The notes under the pieces are model-generated. The model saw nothing but the letters and a program-made list of their open reading frames with translations. It did not search any database and was not told where the DNA came from. Below are positions 25,813 to 34,180 of a DNA stretch of 64,000 nucleotides, one piece after another; positions within the stretch are counted from its first letter, which is position 1; each line of letters starts with the position of its first letter. The position numbers and the translations under genes are program-made. The stretch lies in contig NZ_FVZB01000005.1 of NCBI RefSeq assembly GCF_900166655.1, positions 873,001-937,000 on the forward strand, in the 5' to 3' direction. The DNA is from Halobacillus hunanensis (GTDB lineage Bacteria > Bacillota > Bacilli > Bacillales > Halobacillaceae).

Positions 25813-26982
25813 ATGAGTGTTGTCATTTTAGATGGTGTTCGTACACCATTTGGTAAATGGAAAGGCGGATTATCCAAATTAGGAGCGAAGGATCTTGGCA
25901 TTCAAGCGACTAAGGCGCTGGCGGAGCGTGTGCCGGAGGCCTTGAATGTGGATGGAGTTATTTTGGCACAGGTGCTGCAGGCTGGACAGGGACAGAATCC
26001 TGCCAGGTCAGTTGCAGCAGGAGCTGGCATTCCATGGTCGGTACCGGCGATTACGATTAATAATGTATGTTTGGCCGGGGTTGCGTCAGTGGCGGACGCG
26101 GCTAGACGTATCAAGCTTGAGGAAGGGGAGTTATACCTTGTCGGCGGATTTGATTCCATGACCAATGCCCCTCATGTAGCGACCATTAGAAACGGGCTGG
26201 CTACAGGTCCTGTTGAGTTTACTGACACGTTGATTAACGATGGTCTCTGGTGTTCTTTGACGGATTCTTCCATGGGCGAACTGACAGATACTCAAAACGA
26301 AGAACGACATATTACCCGGGAACAACAAGATCAATTTGCCTTGCAGTCTCAGTTAAAGGCAGCGCGGGCGCAGGAAGAAGGCTGGTTAAATGATGAGATT
26401 GTACCTGTTCAGGCTGGCAGCAAACAGGTTGTAAGTGACGAAGGAATCAGGCCCCAGTCTACTGCGGAAAAATTAAGCAAGCTGCCTCCTGCCTTTAGAG
26501 AAGGCGGCACGATTACGGCAGGAAACGCTTCACAAATGACTGATGGAGCTAGTGTCGGCGTGGTTGCGTCGGAAAGTTATGCAGAAAAGATCGGGCAGAC
26601 TCCTCTTGCCAGGGTCATCGGCTGGTCGGAAACAGCCGGACCTGATTCAAGTTTACATACGAAACCGGCAGACGCGATTGCAAAACTCCTCAAACGGTAT
26701 CAGATAACAAAAGAAGAGATTGATTTATTTGAGATAAATGAAGCCTTTGCAAGTGTAGCACTCGCAAGCATTGATGAGCTCGGATTAGATCCTGAAAAAG
26801 TTAATGTAAATGGCGGAGCGATTGCAATCGGACATCCACTGGGCGGCACAGGGTTTCGATTAGTGCTTACACTCGTTCATGAGTTAAAACGCCGAGGCGG
26901 GGGCCGAGGAATTGCATCACTATGCGGAGGCGGAGGGCAAGGCTTCGCGATTCTCGTGGAAGTACCAAAAGAGTGGTCATAA
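25813..26982 (+). CDS. Thiolase (acetyl-CoA acetyltransferase family)
   Basis: Thiolase of the AtoB type, which joins or splits acyl-CoA units. Catalytic residues are visible: cysteine 86 in NNVCLAGVASV, histidine in GGAIAIGHPLGGTG, and the second cysteine in SLCGGGGQG. Length 389 is normal. It has GGAGG 7 bases upstream and lies 12 bases after the molybdopterin gene. In this operon a degradative role, shortening a CoA-linked substrate, is inference. Confidence 0.92.
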   Translation: MSVVILDGVRTPFGKWKGGLSKLGAKDLGIQATKALAERVPEALNVDGVILAQVLQAGQGQNPARSVAAGAGIPWSVPAITINNVCLAGVASVADAARRIKLEEGELYLVGGFDSMTNAPHVATIRNGLATGPVEFTDTLINDGLWCSLTDSSMGELTDTQNEERHITREQQDQFALQSQLKAARAQEEGWLNDEIVPVQAGSKQVVSDEGIRPQSTAEKLSKLPPAFREGGTITAGNASQMTDGASVGVVASESYAEKIGQTPLARVIGWSETAGPDSSLHTKPADAIAKLLKRYQITKEEIDLFEINEAFASVALASIDELGLDPEKVNVNGGAIAIGHPLGGTGFRLVLTLVHELKRRGGGRGIASLCGGGGQGFAILVEVPKEWS

Positions 26983-26997
26983 AAGGAGGAGAAATTC

Positions 26998-27093
26998 ATG
27001 TTTGTTACTTATGGAATAGGAATCGTAGTATTCTGGGCGGCAGGATTAGCTCTATGGCAGGGGATGTATAAGCCATCCAAAGGAGGGAAGTAA
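26998..27093 (+). CDS. 31-residue symporter small accessory protein
   Basis: A very small gene: MFVTYGIGIVVFWAAGLALW then QGMYKPSKGGK, one membrane helix with a basic tail. AAAGGAGG is at 26982-26989, 8 bases before the ATG. Its TAA is followed without a gap by the ATG of the sodium-solute symporter, and its own end carries that gene's ribosome site (AAAGGAGGG). Small partners are known for several sodium symporters of Firmicutes; that this one stabilises the next gene product is inferred from position. Confidence 0.82.
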   Translation: MFVTYGIGIVVFWAAGLALWQGMYKPSKGGK

Positions 27094-28593
27094 ATGGAGA
27101 CCTTATCACAGGGAACGGTGTGGTTTATCGGCGGTTTGTTGTTCGTTTACTTTTTATTTGTCACATGGATTGGCCGTAAAGGCTCGAAATACAGTAAGAC
27201 GATGAGTGGTTTTGCAACAGCTCGAGGAAAGGTGAACCCATGGATCGTTGGAGCCAGCTTCGCAACGACTTATGCAAGTGCAAACTTATTTATTGGAGTG
27301 CCAGGGCTCGCCTATGAATATGGTACGGCCGTGCTCTGGTACACATTAGGATGCTTTGGCGTTTCATGGTTAGGGTTATTGTTTTTTGCGAAAACCTTCT
27401 TTCGATATGGGAAAAAGTTCGGAGGGGTTTCAACATTGCCTGAGTGGTTAGGAAAAAAATACAACAGTAAAGCCCTGCAGGTGATCGTTGGCTTGCTTAT
27501 TCTATTTAATGTGTACTATATCGTAGGGCAAAATGTCGGGCTGGCAACGATTTTTGAAACCGTTCTTGGAATTCCCTATATGTGGGGAGTCATTATCGGA
27601 GTTGCGATAACCGTCGTATATATTGGTTTAGGAGGCGCCTTTGCGCAAATTATTACTGATGGCATCCAGGGAATTTTTATGGCGTTTACATCTGTTCTCA
27701 TATTAATTTCTCTCTTATGGACAATCGGGGGCGGATTCGGAGTCTTCGGGGAGCTCTCTAGTCGTTTGGCTGGAATCGATCCCAATCTTGTTGCACCTAT
27801 TTCGTCAACAGGGCCATACAATAGTGTTCTGGCTATTTTGGCTGTGCAGTTTCTATTATTCAGCTTCGTATTAATGCCGCATTTGTTAAATAAGGTGCTT
27901 TCATTAGAAACAGAGGAAGAATTGCGTCCATTTACACTATCAGCTGGCCTTACCTTGTTTTTAATTTCTACATTAATGGTGGTAGGCGGATTGGCGGCTC
28001 GTGTGCTTCTTCCTTCCTTAGAAAGCGCTGATAAAGCGATTCCAGCTTATTTGATGGAAGCTTTTCCACCGGTAGTGGTAGCCATTTTAATCGTCGGAAT
28101 TATATCAGCCATATTGTCCAGTACAGATAGTTTATATCTCGGTGTAACGACTAGTATCGGCAATGATATTTATAAAGTGCTTGCATCCTTTTTTACGAAA
28201 GGTGGAGGTGACCCTCAGTTGATTGACCGAAGAAGTGTAAGCGTGGCGAAGGCTTCCCTTCTTATTATTGGGGCGATTACCTTATACATTTCGCTTGACC
28301 GGCCAGAGTCGTTATCGATCCTTATTCAGTTTAGTTTCTCCGCGATTATCAGCGGGATCATAGCACCGATTACCTTAGGTTACTTTTGGAAACGAGCGAA
28401 CCGACTTGGAGCCATTGCAGCAGTGGTCGTAGGGGTAACGCTTTATGTGCTATTTACGAATCAGGCCATTATTGAAAACATTTATTTAGCGATGTTTGCA
28501 AGTTCTGTAGCTGGATTTACGGTTATGTTTATAGCAGGAGTGCTGCCTGAGAGAAAGGCAGAAGAGTCCGTTCAGCTTGAAAAAAACGCATGA
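27094..28593 (+). CDS. Sodium:solute symporter (SSS family)
   Basis: A 499-residue membrane importer with about 13 helices, using the sodium gradient to bring in a small solute. Family features: GRKGSKYSKTMSGFATARGK after the first helix, ASFATTYASANLFIG, and the sodium-site helix IISAILSSTDSLYLGVTTSIGNDIY. SSS proteins carry substrates as different as proline, pantothenate, acetate and sugars, and the substrate here is unknown. SAM-riboswitch control suggests a sulfur compound or something feeding methionine or SAM supply. Confidence 0.88.
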   Translation: METLSQGTVWFIGGLLFVYFLFVTWIGRKGSKYSKTMSGFATARGKVNPWIVGASFATTYASANLFIGVPGLAYEYGTAVLWYTLGCFGVSWLGLLFFAKTFFRYGKKFGGVSTLPEWLGKKYNSKALQVIVGLLILFNVYYIVGQNVGLATIFETVLGIPYMWGVIIGVAITVVYIGLGGAFAQIITDGIQGIFMAFTSVLILISLLWTIGGGFGVFGELSSRLAGIDPNLVAPISSTGPYNSVLAILAVQFLLFSFVLMPHLLNKVLSLETEEELRPFTLSAGLTLFLISTLMVVGGLAARVLLPSLESADKAIPAYLMEAFPPVVVAILIVGIISAILSSTDSLYLGVTTSIGNDIYKVLASFFTKGGGDPQLIDRRSVSVAKASLLIIGAITLYISLDRPESLSILIQFSFSAIISGIIAPITLGYFWKRANRLGAIAAVVVGVTLYVLFTNQAIIENIYLAMFASSVAGFTVMFIAGVLPERKAEESVQLEKNA

Positions 28594-28609
28594 AAGAGAG
28601 GGAACATAT

Positions 28610-29773
28610 ATGGCAGATGATCAACAGCAAGGACGTCTTGAGAAAGTCATTCAGCTTCGTGATCAATTTTATAAACGGTCCAAAGAAGTGGATCAATCTG
28701 GTGACTTCCCACATGAAAATTTTGCAGATTTAAAAAATGCCGGCTACCTGTCCTGGACTGTACCGAAGCAGTATGGAGGACTCGGTCTGAACTTGTATGA
28801 GTATTTACAGCTGCAGGAAGAGTTAGCCAAAGGGGATGGAGCTACTGCCTTATCAGTTGGCTGGCATTTAGGGAGTGTACTCGAGCTGGCTGAAAACCAT
28901 AGCTGGGAGGAGGCGATATTCCGTGACCTTTGTCAAAGGGTTGTACATGAGCAAGCTTTAATAAATCGGACTGCAACGGAAAAAGGTACGGGCAGCCCGA
29001 CGAGAGGAGGGATTCCGGAGACGCAAGCATCCCTGCAAGGCGGCCATTGGATTATAAATGGCAGGAAAGCATTTGCATCTATGGCTGAAGCGTTGGATTA
29101 TTCGTTAGTTACCGCCCGTATTGAACAAACAGACAGGATCGGTATCTTTCTAGTTGATCATAACCAGGAAGGGGTAAAGGTAGACCCTACATGGAATTCT
29201 GCTTCAATGAGAGGAACGAGAAGTGATGATCTTATTTTCCAGAATGTAAGTGTCTCATCTGAACACTTTGTCGAAGAGGAAGGCCAGCGAGTGGGTCCTC
29301 CTGCACCGAAAGGCTGGCTTCTGCATATCCCGGCCTGTTATCTAGGGATCGCATCAGCTGCTTGTCGATATGCGGTTGATTTTGCCAGTATGTATCAGCC
29401 AAACAGTTTGCCTGGTCCTATTAAAGAAGTGCCAGAGGTGCAGCGGAAAATAGGCGAAATGGAGCTTGCCTTATTCCAATCCCGTGAAATTCTCTACTCT
29501 GTAGCGAACCGATGGGTGCAGCAGCCCGATCACAGAGCCGATATGGGAGCAGAGTTAGCGGCTGTAAAGCATATTGCAACAAATCAGGCTGTTCATGTCG
29601 TTGATTTAGCCATGAAAATTGTTGGGGCACGCAGCTTGTCAAGAGACTGTCCATTAGAACGCTATTATCGGGACGTACGTTCTGGGCTGCATAACCCGCC
29701 GATGGATGACGCTGTAATAAAAATGTTCGCCGCAAAGTCATTGCAAGGTTCTCAGCCAACTGTCACTTCTTAA
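28610..29773 (+). CDS. Acyl-CoA-dehydrogenase-like flavoprotein, YdbM-type, without the usual catalytic Glu motif
   Basis: A 387-residue flavoprotein of the acyl-CoA dehydrogenase superfamily, with N-terminal helical domain (VPKQYGGLGLNLYEY), middle beta domain and C-terminal FAD domain (IVGARSLSRDCPLERYYRDV). Where true dehydrogenases have a YEGTSEIQ-like stretch with the catalytic glutamate, this one has LHNPPMDD. That is seen in superfamily members that are oxygenases or have unknown chemistry. B. subtilis YdbM, a similar protein, belongs to the sulfur (CymR) regulon as I recall. The start at 28610 has GAGAGGG 7 bases upstream; the gene overlaps no neighbour. Last gene of the SAM-I operon. 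Confidence 0.82.
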   Translation: MADDQQQGRLEKVIQLRDQFYKRSKEVDQSGDFPHENFADLKNAGYLSWTVPKQYGGLGLNLYEYLQLQEELAKGDGATALSVGWHLGSVLELAENHSWEEAIFRDLCQRVVHEQALINRTATEKGTGSPTRGGIPETQASLQGGHWIINGRKAFASMAEALDYSLVTARIEQTDRIGIFLVDHNQEGVKVDPTWNSASMRGTRSDDLIFQNVSVSSEHFVEEEGQRVGPPAPKGWLLHIPACYLGIASAACRYAVDFASMYQPNSLPGPIKEVPEVQRKIGEMELALFQSREILYSVANRWVQQPDHRADMGAELAAVKHIATNQAVHVVDLAMKIVGARSLSRDCPLERYYRDVRSGLHNPPMDDAVIKMFAAKSLQGSQPTVTS

Positions 29774-29808
29774 ATCGTGCTTTCATATCATAACGCGTGT
29801 GCCGTAAT

Positions 29809-29833
29809 GTTTGAGGGGAATGAAAAGGGGTAT
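29809..29833 (+). promoter_or_regulatory. Sigma-B-type promoter
   Basis: GTTTGA (29809-29814), 13-base spacer, GGGTAT (29828-29833), close to the general-stress consensus GTTTAA-N13-GGGTAT. The next gene starts 35 bases further on. Confidence 0.65.
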
Positions 29834-29867
29834 GATAAGAGTAAAAACACTAAAGGAGTTTGACGAG

Positions 29868-30155
29868 ATGACTAAACATGTAGAGGCTTATTTTGAAACG
29901 GAAAATGATGCTGAAAGTGTTAAGGCTTCTTTGCAAAAGCTGGCAATTGAGGATGAATATATCGAGCCTATTCCAGATAACACTCCATTGTTATCACGGT
30001 TAATCCCGCTAAATAATTTAGATAAATCAGGCCCTGATAAACAGTTAACTCATTTGCTGCGCTTTGATGTAAAGGATGAGAATTATGAAAGTGCTTTAAA
30101 CGTGATTAAGGAGCATGAAGGACATATGGATCCATCCGAACTGGAAAGTAAGTAA
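29868..30155 (+). CDS. Small protein of unknown function, probable general stress gene
   Basis: A 95-residue hydrophilic protein beginning MTKHVEAYFETENDAESVKA. The alternation of strands and helices recalls the ferredoxin-like fold of general stress proteins such as YflT, but I see no firm signature. The ATG at 29868 has AAAGGAG 9 bases upstream; the frame is open 19 codons further upstream, across the promoter. The sigma-B-type promoter just before it is the best clue to its role. Confidence 0.75.
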   Translation: MTKHVEAYFETENDAESVKASLQKLAIEDEYIEPIPDNTPLLSRLIPLNNLDKSGPDKQLTHLLRFDVKDENYESALNVIKEHEGHMDPSELESK

Positions 30156-30170
30156 AGTAGGAGTGGCGTA

Positions 30171-30656
30171 ATGAACGGGCAAGGTTTTTCTGAAAAACAG
30201 CAAGTTATAAAGCACCTGGAGGAGTCGATCGATTGGGTGCAATCTCTGAATCAATTGCCTGAGGAGTCGTGGCGGCTCCCTATAGAAGAAGGAAAGTGGA
30301 GCATCGCTGAAGTTATCCGCCATCTCGTTCTATGGGATGACTTTATTATCCATAAACGTTTGCCGTATCTGTTTACTTCTCAAGATTTCCCTGGCGCGCC
30401 AGATGTGGAGGTTATGAACTCTAAAGCGGCCATCCAGGCTAGAGATGATAGTAAGGAAGAAACAGTCGAGTTATTTAAACAAACAAGAAGCAAACTTTTG
30501 GAACAATTAACCGATATTGAAGGCATTCGATATGGAGAATCGCTTTCGTTGAAATCGCGAAAAGAAAGTTTATATGATTATTTGAAAGGAATTATGGAGC
30601 ACGATGAACACCATTTCAAGCAGATTAAACAGGTTATCAATGAAAAAGATGCCTAG
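30171..30656 (+). CDS. DinB-like metal-binding four-helix protein
   Basis: A 161-residue protein of the DinB/YfiT superfamily. The metal-binding histidines are visible as WSIAEVIRHLVLWDDF near residue 45 and GIMEHDEHHFKQI near residue 145. Superfamily members are thiol-dependent transferases or of unknown function; DNA-damage induction should not be assumed. It is 15 bases after the stress gene and probably shares its transcript. Confidence 0.82.
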   Translation: MNGQGFSEKQQVIKHLEESIDWVQSLNQLPEESWRLPIEEGKWSIAEVIRHLVLWDDFIIHKRLPYLFTSQDFPGAPDVEVMNSKAAIQARDDSKEETVELFKQTRSKLLEQLTDIEGIRYGESLSLKSRKESLYDYLKGIMEHDEHHFKQIKQVINEKDA

Positions 30657-30672
30657 GAACAGGCATCTTTTT
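30643..30672. terminator. Bidirectional terminator overlapping both flanking coding ends
   Basis: AAAAAGATGCCT (30643-30654) pairs with AGGCATCTTTTT (30661-30672). The left arm includes the end of the DinB-like gene and the right arm reaches the stop of the converging M14 peptidase gene. Confidence 0.9.
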
Positions 30673-31858
30673 ACATATACATACTCGCTAGAAAGATTCC
30701 GCGGGATTTATTATAAATTTCTTTAAATTGACTGAGCGGCAGTGGATTAACCCCATGCCCCAGTTCAACGGTATAGCCGGGACGACGCCATTCTTTTATA
30801 AACCAGTCTTTATAGCCCGTATAACTATCAACGAACCGGACGGGTTCATAGCTGCTTTCCCGAGCAAACTCATCGACAATCTCTTCAGCTTTAGAAGGTT
30901 CGAGACCTTCATAACCCCAATAAATGACTTCTCCTTGAGTGTGAAAAGCTAGCACTTTTTCAAATAATCGTTTTTCAGCCAGCTTAGCCATAGCTATGCT
31001 TTCTGGTTCTGTCAGCGGTCTATTACCTGGGAAATCTCGAGGGGAAGGCTTCTTCGGTTTACGCGCAGCCTCAAGTTTCCATTTGGCAGGATATTGTTTA
31101 TTCAAATCAACTCCCCGAATATTAGCTTTCCACCCGCTAAAATCTGAATTGCCGCTGTTAATTCGTAAAGCCAGTTCACCGAAGTCTCCCTCTGGAGGAC
31201 CATTTAGAACTAGGTTTACTCCATCAGGGTCAACCATTGGAACAATGGACAGAGTAACTTGATCATAAAGTGGATTCGTTAGACGCCCGCGAATGGGTTC
31301 CCTGTTTGTGAGGGACAATAGATATTCATTAATAAATTCCATCATTATCGCTGTGGTAATCCATTCATTAGCATGGAAGGATGCATTCCAATGCACAAGT
31401 TTTGGGCCACGGCCAATTTGCAGTTCGACTAAATTTTTCCCCATTACGCTATTTCCAATCGTATTTCTTTTTATAAAAGGGTATAATTCATAAAGTTGGT
31501 TTAAGTGATCAGTCAGCACTTGAAAGTCATAGTTTTGATTACCGTTTACCAGCGGCGCCGTTATGCGAGTCGGGAATTGAATGATTTGCCCAGCCTGCAG
31601 TTTAGTAGGAGCGGTTGATGGGTTGACCAAGTGCAAGAGGTCTACTGGAATTTTATTAGACGCAGCAATTTTATCTAAAGTATCTCCGGCCTTTATTTGA
31701 TAGCTGGTCGAGCGATAACCAGGGATCTGAACAGCTTGCCCGATAGGCAGTGTAGTAGGAGAGAGGGTAGGGTTGGAATCAATGATCAACGATAAAGGAA
31801 CATTAAAAGTGGTGGCATAATACCAAAATGAGTCTCCTTGTCTCACTTGAATTTGCAT
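30671..31858 (-). CDS. LysM-containing M14 zinc carboxypeptidase (YqgT/gamma-D-glutamyl-L-diamino acid endopeptidase type)
   Basis: A cell-wall or spore-wall peptidase. Two LysM modules, VRQGDSFWYYATTF (near residue 4) and IKAGDTLDKIAASN (near residue 53), bind peptidoglycan; the zinc peptidase domain follows. Its metal ligands are in ASFHANEWI (H and E) and VLAFHTQGEV (second H), with the catalytic glutamate in GYTVELGHG. The start at 31858 gives 395 residues and has GAGGAGG 7 bases upstream. No signal peptide is seen, as in the Bacillus sporulation endopeptidase I group. Confidence 0.88.
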   Translation of the reverse strand: MQIQVRQGDSFWYYATTFNVPLSLIIDSNPTLSPTTLPIGQAVQIPGYRSTSYQIKAGDTLDKIAASNKIPVDLLHLVNPSTAPTKLQAGQIIQFPTRITAPLVNGNQNYDFQVLTDHLNQLYELYPFIKRNTIGNSVMGKNLVELQIGRGPKLVHWNASFHANEWITTAIMMEFINEYLLSLTNREPIRGRLTNPLYDQVTLSIVPMVDPDGVNLVLNGPPEGDFGELALRINSGNSDFSGWKANIRGVDLNKQYPAKWKLEAARKPKKPSPRDFPGNRPLTEPESIAMAKLAEKRLFEKVLAFHTQGEVIYWGYEGLEPSKAEEIVDEFARESSYEPVRFVDSYTGYKDWFIKEWRRPGYTVELGHGVNPLPLSQFKEIYNKSRGIFLASMYM

Positions 31859-31990
31859 AGGTAACCTCCTCACATACATATTCAGTATAGTATATGGATG
31901 ACGAGAGACGTACATGAAATTATTTTGTGTAATGATCGTACAGAACTTGGTTTGGAAATACAGATGAACTAAAGAAAGAAGTGAATGCTG

Positions 31991-33184
31991 ATGAAAACAT
32001 TTGAAGAAATAGGAATAGAAAAACACTTCGTTAAAAAGCTTGGTGATCAAGGAATTGCAGCACCTACCCCCATTCAAGAAAAGGCGATTCCTCAGCTGTT
32101 AGCGGGCAAGGATGTCCTCGCGAAAGCCCAGACGGGAACAGGGAAGACGCTCGCTTTTCTATTACCTATTTTACAAAAAATCGAGGTCGATAAAAATGAG
32201 GTTCAAGGATTAATCATTACGCCAACGAGGGAACTAGCCATACAAATAACGAACGAGGCAAAAAAGCTGCTCCCGACAGGCTGCAACGTTCTCGCTGTAT
32301 ATGGAGGGCAGGATGTGGCGGCACAGGCTCGCAAATTAAATGGACGAGCCCATCTTGTGGTGGCCACGCCGGGGCGTCTGCTTGATCATGTGCGCAGGGA
32401 AACAATCACACTTGTTAATGTTAATCATGTCGTCCTTGATGAAGTAGATCAAATGCTTGAAGCTGGTTTCCTCAGCGATGTAGCTGACATTTTGCTGCAA
32501 ACACCTGAAAGCAGGCAGACAAGTGCTTATTCGGCAACGATTTCAAACCAGGTTACTTCCCTTTCCAAACAATATTTAAAGACTCCGGAGAAGGTTACGG
32601 TGCAGTCGGAGTCGGTGACATTGTCAGAAATTAAACAGCTTGTTTATGAAACGACAGATCGGGCCAAACAAGATACCTTATTAAAAATCATGTGTGAACA
32701 TCGCCCTTATTTAGCTGTAATTTTTTGCCGTACCAAAAGAAGGGCCAAAAAGTTGAATGAAGCGCTGCTGAGACATGGTTTTGAATCTGATGAACTTCAT
32801 GGCGACTTGTCTCAAGCAAAACGGGAAAAGGTAATGAAGCGATTCCGTGATGCCAAAATTCAGTATTTAGTTGCAACAGATGTAGCCGCGAGAGGTCTTG
32901 ATGTCGAAGGAATTACCCATGTGTTCAACTATGATATCCCTCAAGATTCCGAGAGTTATATTCATCGGATTGGCCGCACAGGGCGTGCCGGTGGCAAAGG
33001 TCTGGCCATAACATTTATCGCTCCTAAAGATCGTCAAGCTCTTCGTGTTATCGAGAAGGGGATCGGGGAGAAACTCCACAGACGCACATTGGATACGTTG
33101 TCCCCAAAGAAGGACAGCGATCGAACGGATTCAACTAAGTCGAAGCGGTCTCCAAAACGGCCGGCGAAACGAAGAAGAACGTAA
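31991..33184 (+). CDS. DEAD-box-type ATP-dependent RNA helicase with DEVD motif
   Basis: A 397-residue RNA helicase with all core motifs: Q-motif [15 protein letters not shown], Walker [22 protein letters not shown] (YSATISN), and [10 protein letters not shown]. Motif II reads DEVD rather than DEAD. The short basic tail [15 protein letters not shown] suits RNA binding and is typical of cold-shock or ribosome-assembly helicases. The start at 31991 has GAAGTGA upstream; ATG 31985 is too close to it. A terminator follows. Confidence 0.9.
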   Translation: MKTFEEIGIEKHFVKKLGDQGIAAPTPIQEKAIPQLLAGKDVLAKAQTGTGKTLAFLLPILQKIEVDKNEVQGLIITPTRELAIQITNEAKKLLPTGCNVLAVYGGQDVAAQARKLNGRAHLVVATPGRLLDHVRRETITLVNVNHVVLDEVDQMLEAGFLSDVADILLQTPESRQTSAYSATISNQVTSLSKQYLKTPEKVTVQSESVTLSEIKQLVYETTDRAKQDTLLKIMCEHRPYLAVIFCRTKRRAKKLNEALLRHGFESDELHGDLSQAKREKVMKRFRDAKIQYLVATDVAARGLDVEGITHVFNYDIPQDSESYIHRIGRTGRAGGKGLAITFIAPKDRQALRVIEKGIGEKLHRRTLDTLSPKKDSDRTDSTKSKRSPKRPAKRRRT

Positions 33185-33188
33185 CTGA

Positions 33189-33217
33189 TGCAGCCTTTTA
33201 TCGAGGCTGTATTTTTT
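33189..33217 (+). terminator. Terminator of the helicase gene
   Basis: TGCAGCCT pairs with AGGCTGTA around a 7-base loop, followed by six T. Confidence 0.88.
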
Positions 33218-33247
33218 ATGGAAAAATTGCGATAGGGAGGGAGTGTT

Positions 33248-33409
33248 ATGTTGGCTAGGGAACAATACCAAGGGGCTAATTTAGAATCATAAGACGTTAG
33301 GGAGCAATCTCCCGCAGCAGGTATGAATTCGAACACAATCTTTTCGACAGTAAGGAATGCAGAGGATAAACTCTTCACTCAAATCCCAGATCAGCTGGCC
33401 AAGCACTAG
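33248..33409 (+). pseudogene. Small open frame interrupted by one in-frame stop
   Basis: ATG 33248 with a strong ribosome site (GGGAGGGAG) opens 14 codons (MLAREQYQGANLES), then TAA at 33290. The same frame stays open for 38 more codons (DVREQSPAAGMNS to IPDQLAKH) up to TAG at 33407. The continuous composition on both sides of the TAA suggests a 53-residue gene broken by a single nonsense change, for example CAA to TAA. I do not recognise the product. Confidence 0.45.
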
Positions 33410-33482
33410 ACTAATTCATCCGTAAAACTTTTTCAAAAATCAATAACATTGAGTGTGATGATGAAATATGATAAGTTATAAA

Positions 33483-33510
33483 TATAATTCCGAGTAAGTG
33501 GATGGGAATT
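33483..33510 (+). promoter_or_regulatory. -10 element with an AATTCC/GGAATT dyad before yrrT
   Basis: TATAAT (33483-33488) overlaps AATTCC (33486-33491), mirrored by GGAATT (33505-33510). GGAATT and an upstream TAAT recall the CymR box of sulfur genes, but the spacing is two bases longer than consensus. Confidence 0.35.
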
Positions 33511-33534
33511 GTTAATTATAAGGGGTGGAAGCAA

Positions 33535-34176
33535 ATGGGAGTAGAATTTGTCGACTTGTTTAATCAATGGGCAAGTTCATATGATGATACAGTTTCGGGG
33601 AACGATCCTGAATATAAAGAGGTCTTTGAAGATTATGATGTTATGCTCCAGGAGCTGGCAGATTTAGCGATATCCCCTGTACTTGAATTTGGGGTAGGAA
33701 CAGCAAATTTGACGAGAAAAATAGTCGCTCAAAATAAAGTGGTGGCAGGTGTTGAGCCTTCAAAGGAAATGCGCCAGATTGCGAATTTGAAATGTCCTGA
33801 GGCTGCTGTTTATGAAGGAGATTTTATCAACTTCCCTGCTCTACAACTGCCTGTTCGTTCAATCGTCAGTTCCTTTGCCTTTCATCATTTAAAAGAAGAT
33901 GAGAAACGATTAGCATTAAGCGTTTATTATGATAAACTTGAAGAAGGTGGAGAGGTGATCTTCATCGATACTATTTTTAAAGATGAGTCACACAAATTGT
34001 CTTTAATAAAAGATGCTGAGGAGAAAGGTCATCTTAACTTAGCACAGGATTTACAGGAAGAATATTATCCTTACCTTGGAGACTTAGAGCAAATGTTTTT
34101 GCAGCAAGGTTTTGAGGTATCGTTTAAACAAAAGAACAAATTTGCTTGGTTAATACAAGCTAAAAAAGGAGACTAA
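33535..34176 (+). CDS. yrrT: YrrT-type SAM-dependent methyltransferase
   Basis: A class I methyltransferase of 213 residues. The SAM-binding loop is [15 protein letters not shown] and the acidic residue after strand 2 is in [10 protein letters not shown]. In B. subtilis yrrT opens the yrrT-mtnN-mccA-mccB methionine-to-cysteine operon and is thought to supply S-adenosylhomocysteine; the methyl acceptor is unknown. The start at 33535 has AAGGGGTGG upstream. Here it leads a similar operon in which luxS follows. Confidence 0.88.
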   Translation: MGVEFVDLFNQWASSYDDTVSGNDPEYKEVFEDYDVMLQELADLAISPVLEFGVGTANLTRKIVAQNKVVAGVEPSKEMRQIANLKCPEAAVYEGDFINFPALQLPVRSIVSSFAFHHLKEDEKRLALSVYYDKLEEGGEVIFIDTIFKDESHKLSLIKDAEEKGHLNLAQDLQEEYYPYLGDLEQMFLQQGFEVSFKQKNKFAWLIQAKKGD

Positions 34177-34180
34177 ATCT

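Noticed and set aside
33034-33378. Open frame of 114 codons on the minus strand near the helicase end
   Set aside because: Antisense to the helicase tail and terminator; no start signal.
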